From Actinomyces viscosus (GTDB taxonomy: Bacteria; Bacteroidota; Bacteroidia; Flavobacteriales_D; Crocinitomicaceae): a stretch of 20,266 bases of DNA. The notes beneath the pieces were generated by a model. The model did not search any database. It had not been told where the DNA came from and worked only from the letters and a program-made list of their open reading frames with translations. Below are positions 6,220-13,380 of this stretch, piece by piece (position 1 is the first letter of the stretch; the number at the start of each line of letters is the position of its first letter). The translations under genes and the position numbers were made by a program. The stretch is taken from contig CALPVI020000005.1 of the NCBI GenBank assembly GCA_943326975.2, forward strand, positions 1 through 20,266, written 5' to 3'.

Positions 6220-9200
6220 TTATTTAGATTTTTTCACATCTATAATGTCATTGTTGTAGTATGTTTCAGACTTAATTAACTTACCATCGATAGAATATTC
6301 CAAAGACAAGCCATGTTGCTCATCGTATAAATAATTAGATTCTTTTTTTAATTTTCCATTTGGATAGAACATTTTTAACTTCCCATGTAGTTCATCTGCT
6401 TTGTATTCAGCTTCATATTCTATTATTCCATTCTCATTATACTCTTTATAAGGACCATAATAAGTGCCTTTTTTATGCATTATATCAGAAATTATTTTTC
6501 CATTTATATTATACAGTATAAATTGACCTTCTATCAATCCGTTTTTTCGATTGTGTTCTGATGCTTTATTACCATTTTTGAAATAAGTGATAATTAAATT
6601 GTTACCAGTAGTTAATTTTATAGGTGTTACTTCAACTCCATTTTTATCTAAATATGAGTAAGATACAAATACGCCATTATCATAATAACGAATCATAATT
6701 ATATTTCCAAATTGGTCATAATATGTAGATTTTCCATGTTTTTCATCATCTACAAAGTTTGATTCAATAGAAATTGCACCATTTGAAAAATAATTTTTAG
6801 TAACACCTTGGATTCTTCCACCAAAATAATTTGCTTCATATGAAATTTTCCCATTGTCGTAATAAACTTTGTATTCACCATCCTCTAATCCATTTAAGTA
6901 ATTTATTTCTTTTTGGATAGATCCATTTTCTGAATACCAAGTCCATTTATTGTTTTTTTCATCATTAACATAAAAACCGGATGATAAAACTTTTCCATTT
7001 GGATAGTACCATGTCGAAACTCCGTCTGCATAACCATTTTTAAAATTCCCTTTAAAACGGATGTATTTCATCAGCGGATCATGTAAACTTACTTCTCCAT
7101 GAAATTGACCAAATTGATCAATTTTATTTTCATTCGTATCTAAATAAATTTGAGAAACTGTTTTACCTAACTCAATTTCTTTCCAAGAAGTTAGTTTCCC
7201 ATTTACACCATATGTTTTTTGAATTCCTTGTTCATCACCATAGATATAATAATATTCTCCAGTAAGATTCCCATCTGAATTATAAGTATACCAATCTCTG
7301 TCTAATTGATTGTTACTATAAATACCTTCTTGGATAAGTGTATCGAAAATATTGTATTCTAAAAACATACCTTCTCTTACATCATCAACATAAATTGATT
7401 TAGTTTTCAAACTTCCATTTGCAAAGTAGGAGTAGCTTGTATCTGTTAACATTCCATTTGCATAGTATTCTATTGTTTCAATATTTCCATATCGATCATA
7501 GTATTGCCATTTCCCATCTTTGAAGTCATTTACGAATAGACCTTCAGAACTAATACTATTGTCAGGATAAAAAGATTTGAATTCAATGTTTTTTCCTTTT
7601 TTAACACATTTATTAAATACTTCCCCTTTTTTATTTATAGATCTAACTTCTATTAATTCCCCTTTTTTATAAACTTGTTCTTGGTATTTTTTACCATCTA
7701 AATCGTAATTAATACTTGTGCCGTTTTGTTTTCCTGTTTCATCAAGTTCGCCACTATAACTTAAAATGCCATTAGAATAGTATTCAGCAAATTTCCCAAC
7801 TTGATTTCCTTCTTTGTAATTTTTCTCTTCGTATAGTTTACCATTTGAGTGCCAAGTTTTCAATGTTCCGTTATATAAATCATTTAAATAGGTGACCTCT
7901 GATTGCTTTTGCCCATTTGGATAATATTGTGTTCTGACACCTTCAATTTTGTCATCTTTTAAAGTGAATTCATCTTCTAATTTTCCATTTGCATGGTATG
8001 ATTTGTATACTCCTTGAGCAATATCATCTACTAATGAATATCTAAAATGAATTCGACCATTTTCATAATAACTTATTAATTCACCATTTTTTTTATCTGC
8101 TTTTAGGACATATTTTTCAAATAAATCACCGCTTCTGAAATAACTGTAAACAGTATCTTCTTGAAGGTCATTTTTGAAAAACTTTTTTTCGCTTAATTCG
8201 CCAGTGTAGAAATAATAGTAAGCATCTCCAGTAGCAATATCATCTTTAAATTCAACTTTGCTTTCAGGATTTCCGTTGTAGATATTTCTCCAAGTCCAAG
8301 AACCTGTTTTTTTACTTTCATTCGTAAATTCTGCAGTTAAATTCAATGTGCCATTTGGATGGAAATAATACCATTTTCCAATTGGTTCATTTGATTCATT
8401 GTATTTACCATATCCTTCAATACCTGTTGAGCCATAACTAACTAATACATGTTCTTTTTTGTTTTCAAAATTCATTAATTGGTATTGGATTTTATCGGTC
8501 CATTTAATTTGCGCCCAATCAATAAACTCATCAGTTTTTTTAAGTTTTTTTGCAACTTTTTTACTTATTACAGGATCAATAGAAGGTCTGTTTAAAAATA
8601 AAATTAAATCATCTATTTTACCGTTGTTGAAAATTTCTTTGTAAAAAGGAACATAGAATTGATGCCAAAAGCCATTATTGTTTTTATCGTAGTTTAAATT
8701 TGATAAAATATAAAAGACCTGTTTAGCTAATTCATTATTTATAGTGAATTTTTGTTTTTCACTTGCTGCAAGAGAGTTTTTGTTTTTTATTGCAGCATTT
8801 AATTTATCAAAGTTATCTTGATTTATAATCCAATCGATGTTTGACCCCTTTTCTTCATAACTAAGATCTGCAATTTGTTCAAGAATAATCAATGCTTTTT
8901 GAGAACGTTCTGAATCTGGTTCAAGTAAAATTAATGTCATTAAACTTAAAAAGGCTTCAGTATAATAACCTTCTTTAGCTGCATATATACCTAATTGGTT
9001 ATGAGCTCCAGCAAAGTTCGGGTGGAACAAGATGGCTTGTTTATAGTCTTCAATTGCTTTTTCGTGTTTTTTTGCATTTTCATAGCTATAGCCACGATTT
9101 GAATATAGACCATAGTGAAATGGGAACAATTCAATTCCTTTATTATATGTTTTTATAGCATTTTCAAATTGACCATCTTTTTCATAAGACAATCCTAAAA

Positions 9201-9510
9201 GTTTATAAGCAATATGTTTTTTAGGATAGGGTAAATTTAATTCAAGAAGTTCGTTTAATGTTTTTTCAGCACTTTTGTAATCTTCTTTATAAAAGTAACA
9301 ATTTGCAATTTCGACTTGTGCTTCACTATAGTTTGTATCATTTAAAGATACTTTTTGGTAAACTTCTATAGCTTCTTCATATTCTTTACTATAATTTAAA
9401 AGCATTCCTTCTAAAAACATATCAGAAGCAGTTTTGTTTTCAATATTTTTTTGAGAATAATTAACTCCGATTGAAAAACTAATTAAAATAATTGAAAAAA
9501 ATAATTTCAT
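6220..9510 (-). CDS. Large exported protein with TPRs and about 25 MORN-type repeats
   Basis: A 1096-residue exported protein. The signal peptide (about 1-19, ending NYS|QK) is followed by five or so tetratricopeptide repeats (about 29-200) and a linker to about 365. From there to about 1090 runs a long array of MORN_2/YwqK-type repeats, most exactly 24 residues, with consensus G-x-x-x-x-Y-Y-x-N-G-x-[LI]-x-x-E-x-x-[YF]-x-x-[DN]. Examples are YYPNG, YYENG, YHANG, WHSNG and YYDNG. I count roughly 25-28 units, some degenerate and a few interrupted by longer inserts (for example around KCVKKGKNIEF). Automatic pipelines often label such repeats 'YwqK family antitoxin', but no toxin is present. There is no lipobox and no obvious C-terminal sorting domain. 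It lies 20 bases after the SDR gene. A scaffold or cell-surface role is only inference. Confidence 0.88.
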   Translation of the reverse strand: MKLFFSIILISFSIGVNYSQKNIENKTASDMFLEGMLLNYSKEYEEAIEVYQKVSLNDTNYSEAQVEIANCYFYKEDYKSAEKTLNELLELNLPYPKKHIAYKLLGLSYEKDGQFENAIKTYNKGIELFPFHYGLYSNRGYSYENAKKHEKAIEDYKQAILFHPNFAGAHNQLGIYAAKEGYYTEAFLSLMTLILLEPDSERSQKALIILEQIADLSYEEKGSNIDWIINQDNFDKLNAAIKNKNSLAASEKQKFTINNELAKQVFYILSNLNYDKNNNGFWHQFYVPFYKEIFNNGKIDDLILFLNRPSIDPVISKKVAKKLKKTDEFIDWAQIKWTDKIQYQLMNFENKKEHVLVSYGSTGIEGYGKYNESNEPIGKWYYFHPNGTLNLTAEFTNESKKTGSWTWRNIYNGNPESKVEFKDDIATGDAYYYFYTGELSEKKFFKNDLQEDTVYSYFRSGDLFEKYVLKADKKNGELISYYENGRIHFRYSLVDDIAQGVYKSYHANGKLEDEFTLKDDKIEGVRTQYYPNGQKQSEVTYLNDLYNGTLKTWHSNGKLYEEKNYKEGNQVGKFAEYYSNGILSYSGELDETGKQNGTSINYDLDGKKYQEQVYKKGELIEVRSINKKGEVFNKCVKKGKNIEFKSFYPDNSISSEGLFVNDFKDGKWQYYDRYGNIETIEYYANGMLTDTSYSYFANGSLKTKSIYVDDVREGMFLEYNIFDTLIQEGIYSNNQLDRDWYTYNSDGNLTGEYYYIYGDEQGIQKTYGVNGKLTSWKEIELGKTVSQIYLDTNENKIDQFGQFHGEVSLHDPLMKYIRFKGNFKNGYADGVSTWYYPNGKVLSSGFYVNDEKNNKWTWYSENGSIQKEINYLNGLEDGEYKVYYDNGKISYEANYFGGRIQGVTKNYFSNGAISIESNFVDDEKHGKSTYYDQFGNIIMIRYYDNGVFVSYSYLDKNGVEVTPIKLTTGNNLIITYFKNGNKASEHNRKNGLIEGQFILYNINGKIISDIMHKKGTYYGPYKEYNENGIIEYEAEYKADELHGKLKMFYPNGKLKKESNYLYDEQHGLSLEYSIDGKLIKSETYYNNDIIDVKKSK

Positions 9511-9530
9511 GATTTTTACTTTTTTGGTGG

Positions 9531-10289
9531 TTATTTATTAAAAATTGTAGAATTTGCCTGGTCAGTAGGCATGATTACTAGGTCATTTATATTTACATGT
9601 TTAGGTCTATTGGATACAAAGTAAATACTTTCTGCGATATCTTCAGCAAATAATGGTGAAAAACCTTCATAAACTTTTTCAGCTGTTTCTTTATCACCTT
9701 TAAACCTAACTAAAGAAAACTCAGTGTCAGCAGCTCCTGGAGCTATATTTGTAACTTTTATTCCATAATTTACTAAATCTATTCTCATTGCTTTAGAAAG
9801 TGAATCAACTGCATGTTTTGTAGCGCAATAAACATTCCCTCCGGGGTAAACCTCTTTTCCAGCAATACTAGAAATATTTATAATATGTCCTTTTCGATTT
9901 TTTTTAAAAAAAGGGATAATTGCTTTAGAAACATAAAGTAATCCCTTTAGATTTGTATCGATCATTCTTTCCCAATCATCCGTATCAGCCTCTTCTATTG
10001 GTCCACGTCCAACTGCTAAACCGGCATTATTTATTAAAATTTCAATGTTGTCAGTAATTTTATCTTCTAATGAATTGATAGATTTAATTACTTCTAATTG
10101 ATTTCTAACATCAAAATTTAATGTTACTATATCTACACCATATGAATTTTTTAACTCTTGACTAACACTATTTAAACGATCATTTCTTCGTCCTGTCAGG
10201 ATTAAATTCCAATTATTTTGAGCGAATATTTTCGCGCATGCTTCTCCAAAACCTGAAGTAGCACCTGTAATAAATACGTATTTACTCAT
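9531..10289 (-). CDS. Short-chain dehydrogenase/reductase, YdfG-like
   Basis: A 252-residue classical SDR, a cytoplasmic NAD(P)-dependent oxidoreductase. The cofactor motif TGATSGFG (8-15) is followed by TGRR after strand two, which favours NADP. Also present are NNAG (87-90), structural Asn113 in TNLKG, catalytic Ser141, Tyr154 and Lys158 (YCATK), and the PG motif (IAPGAADTEF). The stretch GRGPIEEADTDDWERMIDTN is close to the YdfG group, which oxidises L-allo-threonine, serine and related 3-hydroxy acids, but the true substrate cannot be read from sequence. Its ATG overlaps the end of the upstream membrane-protein gene by 8 bases, and the TPR/MORN gene follows after 20 bases, so all are probably co-transcribed. 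SDR assignment is firm; specificity is not. Confidence 0.93.
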   Translation of the reverse strand: MSKYVFITGATSGFGEACAKIFAQNNWNLILTGRRNDRLNSVSQELKNSYGVDIVTLNFDVRNQLEVIKSINSLEDKITDNIEILINNAGLAVGRGPIEEADTDDWERMIDTNLKGLLYVSKAIIPFFKKNRKGHIINISSIAGKEVYPGGNVYCATKHAVDSLSKAMRIDLVNYGIKVTNIAPGAADTEFSLVRFKGDKETAEKVYEGFSPLFAEDIAESIYFVSNRPKHVNINDLVIMPTDQANSTIFNK

Positions 10290-11766
10290 TTACATTTAGT
10301 TGTTTGTCTTTTTTATTATGAAGAATAGCAATTATAAATATTAAAGCTATTTGAACAGGAAATCTGAAACGAATTATTGCTCCAGAAATCGGAGTTGTCC
10401 AACCAATAAGCAAAAGTAATAATAATGAAAATAAAGTTAGATATAAAATCATAAATTGTTTCTGAGAATCAATGGATTGACGTTTGTATAAAATGTAACT
10501 TAATAAAAGTAAAGAGAAAATTATTTCTATTTGAAAGGGTAAGCTCATCCAATTAAATTTTTCATTAGGTAAAGGTCTTAGAAAAGCATTTGCAATCGCT
10601 TCGGGAATGTTTTTAATTAATTGTAATTTTGAGTTGTTGATTCTAGTTACATTGAAAAAACTTGTGGATCCAGGCATTACTATATGGATAGGATATTTTT
10701 TTAATGAATGAGCAATCTTAATTTCTTCTGGATTATTTTGAAGTAAAACATCCAATTTATAAGCAATTGTATTTTGCTTTATTTGAATTTCTTTTTCGTC
10801 TATGCTTAAGTTTTTATAGTTGTCAGGGGTGAAATAATAATAGCAATTAGGTCCGTAGACATGTATTCCACCTTCACCTAAATTAATCATATCGAATTGT
10901 TTACGTGATATTTTAGAGGTTAAAGTTTGAAAAGTATTTTGAAGAAGTATTATTGATATAATGCAAATTAATAAATAGGATAAAATAGAAGCTCCAAATT
11001 TGTTTTTAAAAATATATTTATAAATCAAGATTAAAGGTGTCAGAATTAAAAGAGCAAATAATAAATAAGGCTTAAAAAGAATTAACAGAACTAAACCAAT
11101 AAAAAAATTAATTAACTTCTTTTTGAAAGGATTAGGATATAGTATACCATAAATCAAAAATCCAATTCCAGTAAATAGGAATGATTCTTTTAAAATACCT
11201 GATGTCCAAAAAATGATACTCGGAGAGAGTAGTAAAATAGTAAATAGATAAATTGGTTTAAAATTAGAATAATATTGAATTGTTTTGAATAATTTGATAA
11301 ACCCAAAAATTGAGATAAAATTGATAATTAATACATGAATGTAAATGTTGTTAAATGAAATAAAATGGAATAAACTTTGAAGTCTGATTAAATTATGGGT
11401 GTCATTTATAAAAGAAGTACCATTATTTAGCCATAAAAAAGAATTTTCAAAATATACTCTACAAGAAATATGGTCTACATTAGATTTGAATAAGAGTTGG
11501 AAATATGTTTTTGGAGATTGATAAAATATGTTATTTAAATCTTTTCCTTCTTGAAAGAATCGATATACATCTGAAGGTTCATTTGGGTCAAAGTTGATTT
11601 TTAAATAATAATATACAAAGAATGAGCCTACAATACATTTTATCCAAAAGGAAAAAAGATATGTATAATCACTAAGTGGTTGAATAGTGTTGGAATGATT
11701 CTTTTTATATATTACATAAGATAATAACGATAAAATAATCAAAAAATAAATGAGACTAAAAACCAT
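10282..11766 (-). CDS. Multi-pass membrane protein of unknown function (paralog 2)
   Basis: A 494-residue integral membrane protein with roughly ten hydrophobic segments: about 3-21, 34-56, 141-160, 172-190, 193-212, 218-250, 258-276, then three more from 410 to the C-terminus. Polar loops lie at about 57-140 and 277-405. Conserved-looking blocks are LSPSIIFWTSGILKESF (about 180-196), RKQFDMINLGEGGIHV, IPEAIANAFLRP and GWTTPISGAIIRFRFPVQ near the C-terminus. The gene immediately upstream shares every block, so the two are a tandem duplication. The SGILKE and GAIxRxRFPV signatures recall polysaccharide polymerase or other multi-pass glycan-assembly proteins of Bacteroidota, but I cannot name a family. 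It starts 3 bases after its paralog and overlaps the SDR gene by 8. Confidence 0.85.
   Translation of the reverse strand: MVFSLIYFLIILSLLSYVIYKKNHSNTIQPLSDYTYLFSFWIKCIVGSFFVYYYLKINFDPNEPSDVYRFFQEGKDLNNIFYQSPKTYFQLLFKSNVDHISCRVYFENSFLWLNNGTSFINDTHNLIRLQSLFHFISFNNIYIHVLIINFISIFGFIKLFKTIQYYSNFKPIYLFTILLLSPSIIFWTSGILKESFLFTGIGFLIYGILYPNPFKKKLINFFIGLVLLILFKPYLLFALLILTPLILIYKYIFKNKFGASILSYLLICIISIILLQNTFQTLTSKISRKQFDMINLGEGGIHVYGPNCYYYFTPDNYKNLSIDEKEIQIKQNTIAYKLDVLLQNNPEEIKIAHSLKKYPIHIVMPGSTSFFNVTRINNSKLQLIKNIPEAIANAFLRPLPNEKFNWMSLPFQIEIIFSLLLLSYILYKRQSIDSQKQFMILYLTLFSLLLLLLIGWTTPISGAIIRFRFPVQIALIFIIAILHNKKDKQLNVNE
11732..11753 (-). repeat. 22-base direct repeat, copy in paralog 2
   Basis: These 22 bases are identical to 13265-13286, 1533 bases (511 codons) away. 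Both copies encode the same IYFLII stretch in the same reading frame near the N-termini of the two paralogs. They are best read as a conserved trace of the gene duplication, though the sequence is AT-rich and simple. Confidence 0.55.
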
Positions 11767-11769
11767 CTA

Positions 11770-13305
11770 TTACTTTTGAATTTTAGTTAATTTAAATTTT
11801 GTTGGATTGATTAATAGCAGTCCTATCAAAACAAAAGATAATTGCACAGGAAATCTATATCTGAAAATTGCTCCTGAAATTGGCGTTACCCAACCGATAA
11901 CTAACAAAAGAAATAGTGAAAATACAAGAATACTCTGAATAAGGTTTAGTTGTTCTTTAGTAAGGTTTTTTCTGTAAATTACACAAATAATAATAAATAA
12001 TGACACCCCAAAACTTTCAATAAGTGCTGGTATTTTTAATTTACTTTTTTCATCAAATAAAAACGGCCTGAACAAAGCATTTGAAATTGCTTCGGGGATA
12101 TTTAAAATCATTTGTTTGATAGAATAATTAATTGGAGTAGTTTCAAAAAAACTATTTGCTCTTGGGTCATTTGCATAAACAATCCAATTTTGTGTAGACG
12201 GTGAAATATAAGTAAATCTTGTAGGATGAGCATTTTTTGCTGCATAATAAAGAACTCTAGATCGTTGTTTAAAAATTAAGTGTTTTTTGTCTTTTGAAAA
12301 CGTAATGTTTTTTTCTTCAGTTTTAGGTATGTAGTAAAAACATGTATCTCCTTTGATGTGAAGCCCACCTCGTCCAATATTTGAAAAATTAAATTGTTTT
12401 CTAGTAGCAAAGTTGACAAAATGTTTTGTTTTTGATGGCATAAGAATAGCTACCAAAACAATTATTGAAAAAATCAGAACAATACTCGCAATATATTTAT
12501 AGTTAAATACGTATTTGTTTATTGCAAAATAGATAAATGCTGGAAATAGACAAATTAAAACATAAGGTTTAAAGCAAATTAGGATTATTATGCTAATTAC
12601 AAAAGGTGTAATTTTATTTTTTAGAGGTTCTTTCAATAAAATCAATCTAAGAATTAACCCTATTCCTAATAACACAAATGGTTCTTTGAGTATTCCAGAT
12701 GTCCAAAATAGCATACTAGGAATTAATAATATACTAATAAAAACAAGATTAGGTTTTAATAATGATAATGGTTGAATAGATTTGTAAATTTGTTGTATTC
12801 CAATAAAAGAAATAAAGCACATGAAAAGAGTATGAATCAAGGCTGAGCCATTAGAAATAAATTGAATAATACTGTGAAAACGGATTACATTTCTAAAATC
12901 GTTCAACAAAGATAGACTGCCAGAATCCCAAAGGTAAGTGTTGTTTAAATAATTTTTAAGTAGATATTCATCGTTACCTAAACCAAATAATATTTGAAAA
13001 TATATTTTTGGAGATTCATAAAATATTTGATTCACTTCTTTGGAATCATGAAGAAATCTTATTGCGTCTGATGGAATTATGTTTTTAGGATAGTAGTAAA
13101 TGTAAACATATGTAAAAATGAATCCTACAAAAAATTTTAAAACAAACCCAAATAATATCAGCCAATTTGGAAGCAAAGGAAAACACAAAGGCTTATACTT
13201 CCATAATATCATTATGAATACGATTAAAAAAAGTAAAGTTGAAAGTAATTCCATTTTCACATCAAAAATAATCAAAAAATAAATGAAGGGGTGTAAAATT
13301 TTCAT
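11770..13305 (-). CDS. Multi-pass membrane protein of unknown function (paralog 1)
   Basis: A 511-residue integral membrane protein and first gene of the cluster. It shares with its downstream neighbour, in the same order: PSDAIRFLHDS, PKIYFQILF, LIPSMLFWTSGILKEPF, RKQFNFSNIGRGGLHI, IPEAISNALFRP and GWVTPISGAIFRYRFPVQ. I start it at ATG 13305. The frame is open to a GTG two codons earlier (13311), and a later ATG at 13254 is possible. The 13305 start is favoured because the paralog has a closely matching IYFLII segment at its own N-terminus, upstream of the 13254 position. About ten membrane segments are visible, with two long polar loops. A glycan polymerase or ligase-like role is a guess from topology and motifs. 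No TAnnTTTG promoter was seen just upstream. Confidence 0.84.
   Translation of the reverse strand: MKILHPFIYFLIIFDVKMELLSTLLFLIVFIMILWKYKPLCFPLLPNWLILFGFVLKFFVGFIFTYVYIYYYPKNIIPSDAIRFLHDSKEVNQIFYESPKIYFQILFGLGNDEYLLKNYLNNTYLWDSGSLSLLNDFRNVIRFHSIIQFISNGSALIHTLFMCFISFIGIQQIYKSIQPLSLLKPNLVFISILLIPSMLFWTSGILKEPFVLLGIGLILRLILLKEPLKNKITPFVISIIILICFKPYVLICLFPAFIYFAINKYVFNYKYIASIVLIFSIIVLVAILMPSKTKHFVNFATRKQFNFSNIGRGGLHIKGDTCFYYIPKTEEKNITFSKDKKHLIFKQRSRVLYYAAKNAHPTRFTYISPSTQNWIVYANDPRANSFFETTPINYSIKQMILNIPEAISNALFRPFLFDEKSKLKIPALIESFGVSLFIIICVIYRKNLTKEQLNLIQSILVFSLFLLLVIGWVTPISGAIFRYRFPVQLSFVLIGLLLINPTKFKLTKIQK
13265..13286 (-). repeat. 22-base direct repeat, copy in paralog 1
   Basis: Identical to 11732-11753 (see that entry). 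In this copy the repeat encodes the IYFLII segment between the 13305 start and the alternative 13254 start. Confidence 0.55.
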
Positions 13306-13339
13306 ATTCACTGACGAGTTGTCAGATTTTGTTGAATGG

Positions 13340-13358
13340 CATAATGATTGTCATAAGA
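13340..13358. promoter_or_regulatory. Fur-box-like sequence between htpG and the membrane-protein cluster
   Basis: The sequence CATAATGATTGTCATAAGA agrees with the 19-base Fur box consensus at 13 of 19 positions by my count, including ATAATGAT and TCAT, with a perfect ATGA-TTG-TCAT core. It sits in the short divergent intergenic region, about 22 bases before the htpG ATG. It may be chance in AT-rich DNA, or an operator for either direction. Confidence 0.2.
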
Positions 13359-13380
13359 GTTGAAAATTGAAATAATTAAT

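Noticed and set aside
6220..8440. DNA-level periodic motifs of about 72 bases resembling a repeat array or CRISPR
   Set aside because: The period equals 24 codons, the reading frame is open throughout and the units encode MORN-type repeats; there are no identical repeats with unique spacers.
6220..9510. Antitoxin of a toxin-antitoxin system
   Set aside because: The YwqK-like repeats are often auto-labelled this way, but this protein is exported, very large and has no toxin gene beside it.
13306..13311. GTG start for the first membrane paralog
   Set aside because: An ATG follows two codons later at 13305 and is a more likely initiator; the difference is two residues.
13360..13380. Upstream TTG start for htpG
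   Set aside because: It adds seven residues not found in the family; the ATG at 13381 gives the normal N-terminus.
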